Source: Pelecanus crispus | Taxonomy: Eukaryota; Chordata; Aves; Pelecaniformes; Pelecanidae | Direction of reading: 5' to 3' | DNA: 64,000 nucleotides | NCBI RefSeq assembly: GCF_030463565.1 | Contig: NC_134654.1 | Span: 19,483,702 to 19,547,701, forward strand | In this document: one piece after another, positions 24,435 to 37,235 of the stretch | Position numbering within the stretch: the stretch's first letter is position 1 | How the letters are laid out: the number at the start of each line of letters is the position of its first letter | The notes under the pieces: generated by a model | Database searches by the model: none | What the model was told of the DNA's origin: nothing | What the model saw: only the letters and a program-made list of their open reading frames with translations | Translations under genes and position numbers: made by a program

Positions 24435-27196
24435 ATCCTTCTTCATGGGCAGACGGTGAGAGATCCCCGTGCTCCGTCGCATCTGGAAGGGCAGCGGCAG
24501 GAAGGGAGTGTGCTACCTAGCCAAGTATGTTTGAAATCTGTGCGCTCTTCATACTCTCATTCTCCTCCCTTCACTCACGCCTGCTATTTCTGTTACTGAG
24601 TGACGTTAGGCATAGCGTGGCTTTGACTACAGCCAGCGAAGAGCCTTTTTAAAGAAGCAGCATTTTGATAGCCGTGGCTTGGCTCCCCAGGACCTGGCTG
24701 TGAGCCAGCTGGGGATGTGAGATGTCAAGGCTGTTTTCATCCCAGGATCAGTGATATGAAAAGCTATCCCACCCCTCCTTACATTGCACTGAAGAGTGCA
24801 AATGCCTAACGTTGCCTGAGCAAAACCATTGTGTCAGAGGAGAGTGATCATGCCAGGGAGGGTTAAATTCCTGCGGGAAGGGTTGGCTGCCCAGGGAAAT
24901 AGCAGAGCTCCTTGATTCGGAGATCAATTCCAAAGTGAAGCCAAAGTTTATTTGGGTTGGACAGCATATTAACGGATGAATCTGTGCGGTGATATCACGC
25001 ACCACAGCATCTGAGATATTTCAGACTTGCAGCAACAACATGTTATCCAGGTTGGTTGGGGTTCAGCTGGTTGCCTTTCCCCGGTGATACTCAAAGAAAG
25101 TGAAGACAGTGCAAGATGAACCAGGCGCCTGGAAAAAACACAGTGTGAGGCAGGGTCTGGTGCTGAGAAATGCCGAAGTTAAACTCAGGATTATTTTGAT
25201 AGCAGCTGAATATTGTGTTGGTTGCTTGCACATGATGGGGTTGCTCTTCCTCCCAGTTCCCTGCTTTAGCTCTGTGGACCGCAGGGAATTGCTTCTGATT
25301 TATGCCAGCAGGAAGCAAGGAGCACCCATCTCTCCTGGGGTGTCTCCTGCTGGACATGGGTGTGTGGGAGATGCCTGCCAAGCCCATTGCTTGCTTCACT
25401 GGTTTGTATTTGGGCAACCACTGCAATTAGGTGATGCTTCCCAGCATGGGGCCCCTGGGAGGCAGCAGCATCTGGCACACCAGACAGCCCCAGCTCGTCC
25501 ATCCTGTATGGCTGTTACTAGCCGAGACCTGTTTCCTCCTCTAACTCCTTCCCTGAATACTTGTATTGTTTCTTCCTTGTTCTCAACCTTTTACACGCTG
25601 CTATCTGGGTGCTTTCAGATGCATCTTGTGTCTAAGGTCATGTTTTCCTGTAGTGTGAACCCAATTTTGCTCGAGCCACATGGGGTGACTGTGGTAGCAC
25701 CTGGAAAGATTGGTGAGCTGTCTCTGTAACAGGGCAGTGGGTGTGCAAAGCAAGGCCCCTCTGAGATACGTGCTTTTGAGTACAGTGAGGACTCGGGTTT
25801 GGAGCAAATCCTCACATGGAGGCTTAATTTTGCTATGAAAATAGATTTTATGTTAGCAGCTCTAACAAGGGCTGGCTGAGCTCTAAAACCCCAACCCAAG
25901 CACCCTCAAATGTACATGTTCTGCTCTGAAGGTTTGCTCTAAATCTGCATTTTGTGGCTGGCCCCTAGACATCTTTGGAAAAGTGTGGGCTGGAAGCTGC
26001 TTCTCATGCTGTTTTCTGGGTGAGATGGAGCTGCCCATCAGCTGTGTGACTCCAGTGAGCGGCAGCGATCTCTTGGTGAACACTGATGGTGAAGCCATTG
26101 GCAAAGTGCTTTATTTGTGGGTGGCCCACTGGGAGCGAGAAGGTCATTCATGTGGCAGTCTCCTCTTCACATACAGAGCAGGGACAACCCGCTGGTGTTC
26201 TTGAATCCCCTCGTTACTGTCTGCATGCAACTCAAAGGGCACATTGGCACAAGCCCTGTGCGAATGCAGCAGTGCTGACTGGGGAGGTGGGTGCGTCTGC
26301 TGGGCATGGCTTGGGCAAGCTGCTTCAATCTCCAGCATTTGGTACGTGTGTGCAGGCCTCTCTCCAGGCACCTATGCCAGAACTGTCACACTCCTGTCAC
26401 TCCTCTGTCACAGAGGTGCCTATTGGGTTGGTATTGACCCATGGGAAAGGAAGGGGGAATGGGATGGGGAACAGTTTCTTGCCAACCCATCAGTTTCCGG
26501 GACCTGTTGGTGCCAAGCTGGTACTTCCTTTTTTGGTGTTTAAACTTTTTGAAAAACGTTATACCAGTGTGTTTGTTTATCAGGAAATCTCAGTGCCCAC
26601 GAGACTGCCATTAGGGGAAGCTGGACTCCCATACGGTCTGTGTCCTGCTGGAGTCGTTAGAGGACGTATCTGGAGAGGTGTTTGAGAACAGTGTGGAGAG
26701 TGTCAGGTTCACAGCCCTGGCTCAGAGGATTGTTTGTGGTTGTAGTTCTGCTGCTTCTGTTCCCCTTATTTTCCTCATCAGTAGAACAGAGATCATTGAG
26801 CAAACTCATCTCCTGGTGCCCTGAGTTTCAGGGTTTTTCACATTTGTCAGATGCTATTAGAGCTATAGACAGGAGTTCTAGCCTGCCTGATTTGTAACAG
26901 GACTAGGAACTGCACAGTCAATAACAGATGAAGGTAGGAGCCCTCTGAGAAATGAAACAGGTCTGTTTAATCATTCAAACAACATCCACTGCTACAGGGC
27001 TCGAGTTCTGGATAGGGGCCTTCTGAAGTTACTGCAAAGGTAACAACAATTATTAGTCTGTTAAATACAGGGCAAAAAAGATGACTTCTCCCCTTTGATA
27101 TAAGGATTTATGCCAATGCTATGTGACTTTGGTTGTGTTTGGTTACTGATTCAAACCTCAACTGAACCAGTCAAGTCTCTTGTGTCTCTTGAGCTG

Positions 27197-27244
27197 GGCT
27201 GTGCACACCACTGGCTGTGCATCCCACTGGCTGTGCACCCTACC
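27197..27244. repeat. Tandem repeat, three 16-bp units
   Basis: Three consecutive units of the form GGCTGTGCAYMCYAYY lie at 27197-27212, 27213-27228 and 27229-27244. They differ at one to three positions, and a partial fourth unit starts at 27245. This is a minisatellite-like local expansion. Confidence 0.85.
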
Positions 27245-29539
27245 GGCTGTCTGCTGCTTCCCCCGGTCTGTGCAGGGCCCCTTTGGCATGTTCCACTTTT
27301 GCTGGGGAAGTTTCAAGACCAGGTTTGCCAGCATCCATGGGCTCACCTCTGCTCCAAGTTGGAAGTATAAGTTTGTCTATGTATCATATTTTAAAAATGT
27401 GATAAAGGGCTGCTCCCTCCATGTATAGAAGAGCATGTACAAATGCAGCCAAAATTGATAAAAGAAAGAGTCTCATGAATGTGTCTGCATTCTTGGTCTG
27501 GGTCAGGCCTAGAAACACATGCAAACTTGGGATAAGATGTGATTCCCATTCCCCTGACTTGGTTTACTCATCTCCATGCACGGCCTCCTTTAATACCCAG
27601 AAGTAGTCATGATATAGCATACATCTTGTCTCCACTGCAAATGTTGTCATGGTCACACAGAAATTCAGATAGGCTTATGAGAAGCTGCCCTGACTTTGGG
27701 ATCAGCCCAAAGGAGACCAAGCATTTGCAGCATCATGCTGAGCCCACATCCTCCCAGAGCCACGCTGACAGCTGGGAGCACACGCAAATGGCAGCAGCTC
27801 CTGAGAGAAAGCATTGGTGAGGTGGTTGTGATCCACTGTGCAGGACGTAGCAGTCAGTCGCCTGGTCGCCTCTTGTTCCTAGGAAAGTTGCATTTAAATC
27901 CCTCTGTTGCAGCACTCATTGTCTTGGACACATGCAAATGTGATATCCAAATTCCCAGCTGGTCTCCAATTGCTTTTTTCACTCTTCCTGCTATCTGTCC
28001 CCGCCAGCGAAAGAGCCACCTGAACTGGGCTAACGCATTTGGAGACTTCACTGAGCTTTTTTTGGCATTTTTGTCTCCTTTCTTCCTGTTGTTTTGCAAT
28101 ATGAAACTTCAGTTGTCCTTTCTGAATTGGTATGGCTTTGCTCTTGGCTGCTTTGTATGAAAGTGAGACTCTGGGGGCTGAAATCACCAGCTTGTTTTCC
28201 CTCATCCAGGATCCCTTACACAGATACTGGCTTTATAGCTGCTGTGCTCACAGAGGGTATTCATCCCTTGCTGAGCTCTCTACCAGCCCAGGAGGATCTG
28301 TGTGTTGCTATCAGCTTTTCCCCTGCATAGGGGTAAATTGCACAGAGAGTTCAAGGAGTGGTGCTGACAGGGGACTGAGGTGCAGTCCTGAGTTGTTAGC
28401 TACCATGTCTTTGGTGTTTCTGGCCCAGTCTCACTATCCAGGGCAGGGGAAGCAACCCAGGTGTTCCCCACTGGTGCCCTGGAGTTTGGGTGGGAAAGGG
28501 CAGAGGGCTCAAGCTCTGACTCCCTGGGGTTTGCAGGTAACACCTGCACTAGCTCCAGCCCTGAAGCATGGTGAAGGTTGGTCCTGAAGGGATGGAAGGA
28601 CCAGAAGGGGACAGAGCTTCTCCCAGTTTTCCTCTTGGCACTGCTTTTATGAACTGTTGCTCCTCACTCTCCTGAATTTCACTTATTACAGGGATTCCTC
28701 CAAGATCATACAGATCACCTCTTTTCTTACACAACAGTTACAATTTTTTGACTCCTATGAGGTCCAAAGCATTGTTATATGGTATTGGGACACCAACAAC
28801 CACTGCTCTCCCAGGCTGAGGCTCAGGTCCCTGCATTCCCAGGAAGGTGTGTGTGATGGGGACACATTTTGTGCCCGTCAGGGATGAGGTGAATTGGAGT
28901 GAGTGGGGTCATTTTATGCAGTGATGGTGGGGCAGGTGTGCAGAGTGCAGCAAGGCCAAGCTGCCTCAATGATCCCCAAGGCCCCTCACAGCTGGGAGGA
29001 TGGGGGTCTGTGGCTCTGCTACCCTCGTGCAGCATATGCAGTCAGCTCAGGGAGCTTTTCCCCTTGCTCTCCTCTGCTGTGATTGTACCATGCTGCTAAG
29101 GAGGCTCTGGGCTGCTCTTAGGTGAGATATACTTTACAGACAAACAGTATTAGGAGGAGATGTTATTCCATCTCTGCAGCTGATCTGACTCCAGCCTTGA
29201 GCTCTGGACGCCACACAGGATGGCATTCATTTTCCTGTGTGACATGCATGAGTGGGATCATTTGGCCCCCATTTTGGCAGCCCTTGACATTTGCAGACTG
29301 GTCTGAATCTCTGCAAGGTGTCCTGGCACCTGCCTTGGGGCTGGGACTGCTCCCACGGCTGTGCCAGGGACCCAAGGTACTGGACATTCAGATTTAATAT
29401 CTGGTGTTTGACATGTGAATGGGGATGATTTCTCCACACTGAAGGATTCGTCTGTTTGGGGCTAGCACAGGCGCTGATGGTTCCTCTGAGGGAATGGAAC
29501 TGGGCCTCCTCCACGGCTGCTCGGGATCAGAGGAGCTTC

Positions 29540-29573
29540 CGAGGGAGGGACCATCACGAGGGAGGGACCATCA
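29540..29573. repeat. Perfect tandem duplication of a 17-bp unit
   Basis: CGAGGGAGGGACCATCA is repeated exactly at 29540-29556 and 29557-29573. Absence of any mismatch suggests a recent slippage-type duplication. Confidence 0.9.
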
Positions 29574-30896
29574 TTGCCTCCTGCATAGATTCTTCTGCTC
29601 GATCCCTCTTCCTATTCACTGGGGTGCAGGCTGCTCTCCAGGAGGAGGTCTGACGCCTACACAACCTGCAGAGCATCCAAATCCTGCCTCCTGTCCCAGT
29701 CCCCTGGTAGGATGGCACTATGCTGCTCGCTGAGCATCCTGTGCACCCACCAGGCAGGCAGAATTTGTCCCGTGTCTAACCTGCAAGGCACATTGCAGAG
29801 CTGATATAGATGACAGTGATTCTGTGTCACAGCCAGATCCCACCATGCTCTGCAAAGGTGGAAGGGGAACCTCAACTACTGGGTATGACCCAGACCACCT
29901 CGATGGTGGGTGATAAGGAGGAGTTACAGCCTCCTTAATTCCTTCTCTTCCTGCCCTCCAAGAAATCCACATCTGCATCCTAAATAACTTTGCAATTCAT
30001 AAAGTGGTCAATATGTCTGTGCCTTTGTTCATCCATTCAACCTGCTGTGTGGTTGCCCTAGTGGGATGTGATGAGTTGGCCATCTCATGTAGATTCATCC
30101 TCCCTCCTGCTCCAGGGTTGCTGGTGTGAAATGACCAAGTACTTCGTTAAACTTTCTTGAGCATTTGTAATAGGCTAGGCTGAGGCTGGGTTTGTCACAG
30201 ACTGTCAGTGCTCATTCCAGATTCGGCTTTCTTTGCCAACAGATTAGGTCGCCCTCAGGTTATAGTTGGGGAAGCCCTGGCTGCGTGAGTCTGTTACTGG
30301 AGCTGTGTTTGTACAGCAGCTATGACTGTGCAGCTCCTGCTGCTGGCAGGCAGAAGCTGGTGATCTTTCTATACCTGGAACTAGATGGCCTTGTGTGTCC
30401 ATCAGACTAAATGAAGTGATTTGTCTTAGTTGTTATTTCCCATATGAAGGGACTGGACATTCACTGGAAAATGAACGTACCAGTGTATCTCCGCTGGTGT
30501 GTATGCATTTCATTGCTGTCTATTGTACCGACACACTCACCTTGCATGTGCAAGCCAGTGAGTTTGGTAAGAGACTGGCCTGAACCCTGTTTAGTCCCTG
30601 ATTTTGGTAAATTAAACAAGATCCTTACTGCACAGCAGCTGGATGCCTGAATGAGGCTGGAAGATGGGACAGCAGCGCACTGCAGCATGTAAAGCTGAGT
30701 TGTGCTCATGTACACTCAGGAACAGCTCCCTCAGGCACACCCCTAACTAAGGGTTACTTAGTCTGAAATAAAATGTGGAAAACAACATTAACACACTACT
30801 ACAGGTGCTTTTTCTAATGCAGAAGTCAAGGTGCACAGAGTTACCACATCAAACTGGGGCTTGACCAAATAGCATACCTGTGTGTAAAAGTTTCTG

Positions 30897-31030
30897 CCAA
30901 GAGCTACACTTCTTGGTTGTTTCTGTGCAAAACAAGTTTCTAATGTGCTCATTTATGAGCACTATCTAATACCAAGGGGCCTTGGTACAAACGCAAACAA
31001 GAACTTAAATACATTGATTGACAATGTATT
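30897..31030. other. Cluster of four small perfect inverted repeats
   Basis: Four hairpin-forming inverted repeats lie in 134 bp. CCAAGA/TCTTGG is at 30897-30916 (6-bp stem, 8-nt loop). GTGCTCAT/ATGAGCAC is at 30945-30962 (8-bp stem, 2-nt spacer). TACCAAGG/CCTTGGTA is at 30970-30987 (8-bp stem, 2-nt spacer). AATACATTG/CAATGTATT is at 31008-31030 (9-bp stem, 5-nt loop). No known RNA family or transposon end is recognised. It could be a structured or conserved non-coding element, an old mobile-element remnant, or a chance cluster. Confidence 0.6.
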
Positions 31031-34000
31031 CAGGCTTTGCAAGTCTGCTTTGCCAAATCCATTTACCTCTCAGTGTATTTACACGTGCAAACTATATGGA
31101 GAGTAACAATAATTAGACCCAACCCAGCTACTGTGATTTTCATCAGAGTACCAGCGACGTCTCACTGGAGCATAGGTTTTCAGAGGCTTTCCCCCTAACT
31201 CATTACATTTACGTGCAAACTTTATAACTCATTTTTCTTCTCTCTTGGGACTTCTGCCACCATTAGAAATTCTGGAAAAGACAACAAAGCATCCAGGACC
31301 TGCTGAGGAGTTTTCCTCACCTGTTTTTTACTGCTGCATCAAGAGTTTTTCTCTGGGGTACAGAAAACTGTGCAGGACAGAGATAAGGATGCTGGAAACC
31401 TTGCTAATGAGCATATATTTTATACAAGCGTAGAAAATCATGATTAGTTGTGAGTGGTTTTATATCTCACATCAGTGATTAATGTATCAGTTTACAGATT
31501 TGTCTCAGGCAAACATGTCCCTGGCCAGGCATTGTTGTCTGCAGTGGGAGAGTGGGTTCTGCCTGTGATGGCCCATGCTAAGTCATAAGCTTGTCTTAGC
31601 CTCAGTTGGTTTTTGGAGAGGTTTAAGAGTGCTAAAGCTATTTCAGCAGCGCTTATAACTGGGTGCTGCTAATTCAAATAAGCTGGTGACTTTGCTGGCA
31701 GCCTTTTGCACTATACAGTGCAGCCAATGTGTCATTTGCACAGCTGCCTCATTAAAACTTTTAAATCAAGCCAACCTGCAGGATCCTCCATGACTTCGTG
31801 AAGACAGTTCCACCCCCCTCCCGCAGATCTGCACAGCCCCATTTACATTTTTATTAGTAAGGTCTGAGGTGTGCTATTTGAGATTCTTTATCCTTTGATG
31901 TCCCCACATCCTTTTCAATTCCTGGAAGAGCTACAGCAAGTTTGATTACTTGGGGAAGGCAGGCAGGCTGTGGTAGGCAGAAGAGGTCATTGCTTCCCTC
32001 CAAATGCCAAGAAGAGCTTCCCTCTTACAAATGCCTTTTGGGAGAATCTCTTCAGCATGGAAGAAGATTTGGCCTGGGTAAGATTTCACATTTTCCCCTG
32101 GAAATCCTCGAATTATCATCAGAAAAGCTGTGGGGAGTACAGCCAAACTGAGAGAGGCACCTTCCATGGGACAAAATCTGATGCTAGACTAGAGACAAAA
32201 GTTTCCTTGCCGTTATTTGCTGTTAACGTATATCCTGTGCAGCGGCTCTACATTCTAGTCTGCAGGGCTGTGCTGACCACACCGCTGTTTCGCAGTTTGG
32301 TTCAACGTCCTCAGTCATCCTCTCCTCCTCTCCAGCTGCCCTGTTCCCTCCTGGGAGTCTGTTCTGTATTTCTCAGCCTGGTTCCTCATAGCTGGGAATT
32401 AGGGGATTTAGGAAAGTGTTTTGGGGCCAGAAAACTTGTGGGGAAAAACAACAGGCTCCCACCATTTCCAGCTGAAGATCCTGTTGCTGATCCCAGGTGT
32501 TTTCTCAGCATGGAGGGCTGGGCACATCCTCAGCTCTTGCTGCCTCTGCCTGGCAGCAAAGATTTCTGCTGGAGCTTTCAAAAACCTCTCACAAAATACA
32601 CAAGATGAAGCGTGAAAGGTTGTCTGGAAGCACGTAAAGAGCAGCAAATGTCATTGCATGGAGTTGATGCCACAGTGGACTCTGTGGTGGCATTTGCCAT
32701 TCTGCACACATGGGGATAGAGCTAGAAGGACCTGGGGATGGTGACAGCCACTGACAGCTGGTGCTGGTAGGGGTCACCTCTCTGAAGCAGCAGATGCTAA
32801 TTCATATTCTCCTTTAAAATGCTGTTTTTCTATAATATACTCCCACATAATACATTTTCTTGCTTACTCTGATGAGCAACTTCTCACTGGTGATAGCTCA
32901 GTGCTGACTTCTAGTGCCTGTCTTCACATTGCTGTGAAGACAGTAAAGGAGACAGTAAAGTCCTTTTTTTCACCCTTGTGACAGTGTCACTGTGAACCAG
33001 AGTCCTCGTGATGCTATTTCAGCCCTACCTGGGGCTGCTGCCCTCTTTCTGCTATGCACCATGTTCCCTCGAGTCTTTTCAGGGCCTCTCTTGACCAGAA
33101 GCATCCATCCCCTCCCAGCAGTGTGGTGGCAGAGCAGAAGTTTGGGGGTCACCAAGATGAGGCAGAGGCTCTGCTCCCCTCCATAAGATGTCCCTGGCTG
33201 TGGTGTGGGCTGTACAGCACGGATGCTCCAGGGTTCACGCAGCATCAGCTGAAACGGCTGCCTGGCACAAGAGGTTTGGCCTGGCGTTTCAGTCTATGGT
33301 GTGCGGGGCCATCGCAGTGGAAGATGATGTGCCCTGCCATCTGGTGATGGTGGTGGTGGCACTGGCTACCAATCTGTGGTTAGAGAGGGCTGCAGCACCT
33401 GAGCATCTGTCCTCATGTATGGTGAGCTTTGTGCACTTACGTCCCATGCCCCATGCGCTGCTGTGAGGTCCCTGCTGAGGCGGATGGGAACGTCTGCTTG
33501 CAGGGTACTTGAAAGAGAAAGACTTTGAGCTAAAAGCACTGCCAGAAATGACAGGTGTTAGTTAAAAGACTCAAAAGCATGTGCCAGTTTTTAAATAAAG
33601 TGTTTTGCTCTCCACGGGTTGCTTGCTGTGACGAGGAGCAGGTAGCAGATGCGCCACCTGCGCCAGTGAGGCAGTCCCTCTCTGCAGGGACCTCTGTGTC
33701 AGCAGGATGAGGTTTGGGCAGCGGTAATGGACCCTGCAGAGCACAGCGGTGATGGCCGTGTGGTGTTTGTTCCTCTATTGGCTTTTTGATGTAGGAACCG
33801 GCTGGAGGATGTTGGGTCAAGTGGGCAGTGGATGTGGCACTTCACCCTGAGCAGGGACCTGTTCCTCTCACTCAGTGGTCGCTTCCCTTCTTCTGTTTCC
33901 CCTCTCCCAGGGTGCAGTGCTCCTCTGCCCGCTATCCCTTCCCACCATTGCTTGCTCCTGCATTTTATAAACCCTACCTGAGAAGGATGCAGCCATTGGC

Positions 34001-36539
34001 ATTTTATGTCAGAGGGAAATTCTCCTGGAAATGGCTCTAAGGTAGAAAAAGGGGCTTAATTCCCTGGTTGAAAGCAGTAGGAAGACTGAGCAGGCACCTG
34101 GTTTCACAGTTGGAAAGCACGTTTTATTGTTTCAAAATACTTTCCTCCAGCTTGGTTTAGTCCAAAGTAACACTTTGCTTAATGGAGGCTTTCTAGTAGC
34201 ACAGTGCTGCACCGCTCAATGGGAAGGGGCTGCACACAGCAAATGGTGGGGACTGGGGATGGTTGGGGTTCGGATTGCTGAGAGCTGCGCCCCAGCACTG
34301 ATGCTGCGTGAGAGGGGGTGGTGTGCAGGGAAGGCCGTGATGGGAAGGTAAACTGCCCGTTTGCAGCCTGTCGGACTGACTGGTCTGGTGTAACTCAATT
34401 TATGTGTGTTTGCATCACTGTGGTGGCTGAGGTTGCTGGCCGCACCAAGGGAAATGCTTGTCCTGCCCCAGCTGTGCTGCTCCCCACCCCTGCCTCCCTG
34501 CCTGTACTCGACCGCACTGAGTTCTCTGACAGTGCCCTCCGGCACGATTAGCTAATTTTCCTCTTATTCCTGGAGTACTTAGTACTCTTCAAAACTACCA
34601 CCACCTCACCTAAACTCTGCATGTGGACACATCCTCTTTCATGGACCGGCCTCACTGCAACTATTTTATTTCGTCTCTGCTGCTTTCCCAGCAGTAGCTG
34701 AAACCAGCTGTGCCGTACCACAGAAAAGCTTATGGCAGCAGCTGCAAAAAAATCACCATGAAGCCACTGCATAAGTCACTACAAAGCTGCAGCATAAAAT
34801 GCCCTAGTGGATTCAGAACATTTTTATTGTACCATTGCTGCACATTTGGAGGTCTTGTAAAATCTTTATATTTGAAACAGATTGTTCCCAGCAGGCTGGG
34901 GAACTGCCTTTGAAGTGTGTCGTGGCCTTTTGATGCTGTGTGTGGCTGAAGAGTGGGGTTTTTTCAGGTTTTGGAAGTAGTGTCAAAGCCACAGCTGTTT
35001 CATTGGAGAGTCAAAGGGAGCAGCATCCCTTGTGCATCCTTTGCCTTCCAGACTATAAATGCCAAAATACACAAACATCTGCATCAGTGAAAAAAATCCA
35101 AAACCCAAACCTAAAAAACCCCACTTGGTGCAGAAATCGGTAGTAGGTTGAAGTGCTCTTCTTCTGTGTCTCCAGATCCTGAGCAGGTCATCTCTCGATT
35201 CCCATCAGGGTGATGTGGGATGTAGTTTTTGGCTACATGACTGAGCTGTCGTCACTGGGGGTGACTGTCACAGCTGCATCTGCGCTGCCTTCTGTTTCAT
35301 CCTCCTGTTTTGGATCCTGCCTCACTCTAGCATCCTGCAGTTGTACAAATTAAGAGATCTGCAGGGAAGTGAAGTGCTTAATTTCACCTGCTTATTTTGT
35401 AGCTGTGCTCAAAGCCACTCTTATTTCACTGTGAAGGCTGCTTCCTGTGTGAATGGGGAGAGGAGTGCCTCCCATGCGTACGCTCGGAGCGGCAGACGTG
35501 TTTCCCACGCACCTTCTGGGATCTGTGTGCTGCAGGCTGGTTGGTGGTGCCTGCCTGGGTACTTAGCAGAGGGGAGCAGATCAGCACCTTTCCCATCCCC
35601 GCTACCCAAATCCCCACAATTTCTTTTTAACCCACAACCTAGCTCTTCCCAGGTTGCCAGCACTGTTTGCATGTCCTTAGCAGACTATTTTGAATAAAAT
35701 GGTTCTTCAGGTTACAACATTGAAGGTCAGGAATACAGACAGGTTCATGGGGCTGGCGCTGGCAGGATGCTTTTAAGCAGTTAGTTACCACTTTGCAACT
35801 CATCTGTGTCCAGCACAAATGAGAGATATTGGGCACCTGCTGCATGGGATGAGTGGTTGCTGTGCAGCCCATCACTGTTGTGAGCCTTTAAACACCTCAA
35901 GTGTTAACTGCAAGCAAAACACTCAAGGATCTTAGTGACTTTAAGCTACTTTTGTCAGCCTACATTAGTAGTGCGTGACTCACTGCAATTAGGTATCCCA
36001 CAACTTTTTGCAAAGAGGCTCTTGGTGACCTGTGCTGATCCTGTCTGAGTCCCAGTCCCTTTGGGACGCTGCCCAAGTGTTGATCCAAGACTGTGCCACT
36101 GCAACATCTAGCTGTGCCGTCTCCTTGCCGCATAGCAAGAGCTCCTTATTTCTCAGTTGTGTGCAGAAAGCAATGGGAGCTGACAGCATTTCACTTGATC
36201 AGAAGGGAGAGGCATCTTTTTGCCTTTGCTACCTGTGCCACGTGGGAGCTCTTGCCAGCAGTATCAAGCATTTCCCTTTCAAACTCATTTACCTTTCACT
36301 GCCAGACCTTCTCATGAGCTGCTCCTTGCAGCTGGCTCAGCCATGGCTGTACCTCTGCAGCACCACAGCTGGGCCCAGGGCACGCAGTGCAGGGACCCTC
36401 TTGACTGCTTTAATTGTCTCAAATTAATTACATTGCAAAGGGCCGTCATGGTCTTTGTAAGCGTAGAGGAGCATTTGCTGCTGGAACCTTGTAATGCATA
36501 CAGACCTAGCTGTGAATCTAAGATATTATTGGAATCAAG
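31031..36539. other. Non-coding stretch, no gene recognised
   Basis: The longest chance frame is 212 codons (31970-32608 plus), with no domain and low-complexity composition. A perfect hairpin at 32918-32943 is listed separately. A GGTGATGGTGGTGGTGGCAC-type short repeat lies near 33340-33362. No RNA gene or mobile element was recognised. Confidence 0.55.
32918..32943. other. Perfect hairpin, 11-bp stem with 4-nt loop
   Basis: CTGTCTTCACA (32918-32928) and its exact complement TGTGAAGACAG (32933-32943) flank loop TTGC. The stem is too short for a microRNA precursor. It is followed by a short direct repeat of GACAGTAAAG. Confidence 0.8.
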
Positions 36540-37235
36540 GAACAAACAACTTTAATTTTTCAGTCAGACTTTATCTTTACTCTCCAGAATCACTTTGCAT
36601 CATCAGCAAACTTTGTCATTTTCTTCTTCACTCCTTTTTTCCAGCTCATTTATGAAGGCATTGGATGGCTGGACACCACAGATGACTCTGCCCACTCTGA
36701 AAACTGACCATTTACTCCCACACTTTGTTTCTCATATTTTAAACAATTTTTTATTTATATGATGGCCTTTGCTCTTGTCTCATGGAAGATTAGTTGTTGA
36801 AGGACCGTGCTGAGTGCTTTCTGATAATCCAAGCAAACTGCAGTCAATTATATTTCCCCTTTCTACACCCTCATGGGCTCCTTCAGAGAGCTCCAATCTG
36901 TTCCTGAGGCAGAGCTTCCCTTTTGAAAACCTGTGCTGCCTTTTCTCCAGTATGCTTATTCATGTGCCTGTTCACTCTCTTCTTTATTCCAGTTTCTCCT
37001 AACTCATTATGCTTACTGCTTTGTAGTCCCTCAGCTCATCACTGAAATCTTTCTGGGAAACTGGTATCACATTAACCACTTTCTAGTGATCTGCTACACA
37101 GAGCACTTTAAGCAAGAAGTAACATGCCACCGTTAATGTTGAAGCTATTTCATCCCTGGGCTTCTTTATAGCTTTTGGGTGAATACAGTTCTAAATCTGG
37201 CATTGTTGAAATAAGTTCATACAGGAGGGGAGATC
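36540..37235 (-). mobile_element. Ancient CR1/L3-like LINE relic (ORF2 reverse transcriptase region)
   Basis: Read on the plus strand, the segment carries in order CATCAGCAAACTTTGTCA, CTCATTTATGAAGG, TGAAAACTGACCATTTACTC, AAGGCTTTCTGGAAATC-like sequence (here GTGCTTTCTGATAATCC), GAGGCA...TTCCCTTT and CTTTTGGGTGAATAC. This is the order and spacing I know from the antisense of the reverse transcriptase region in old sauropsid CR1 elements. Many substitutions and indels have destroyed the frame, so it is a fossil much older than the CR1s at 47-54 kb. Exact ends are uncertain by tens of bases. Confidence 0.75.

Larger units (their letters stand above)
21777..30896. other. Non-coding stretch upstream of the receptor gene
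   Basis: This stretch should hold the promoter and any 5' untranslated exon of the minus-strand receptor, but I could not pick a convincing TATA box, CpG island or donor site. Chance open frames reach 209 codons (25100-25729 plus) and 199 codons (26086-26685 plus), without family motifs. Homopolymers and small tandem repeats are listed separately. Confidence 0.55.

Noticed and set aside
25100..26685. Two long plus-strand open frames (209 and 199 codons)
   Set aside because: Translations are Cys/Pro/Leu-rich without any domain, and overlapping frames on the other strand are equally open, which is typical of chance frames.
31970..32608. 212-codon open frame on the plus strand
   Set aside because: No domain, no repeated motif, no splice context and low-complexity composition. 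In GC-richer DNA of this length one such frame is not surprising.
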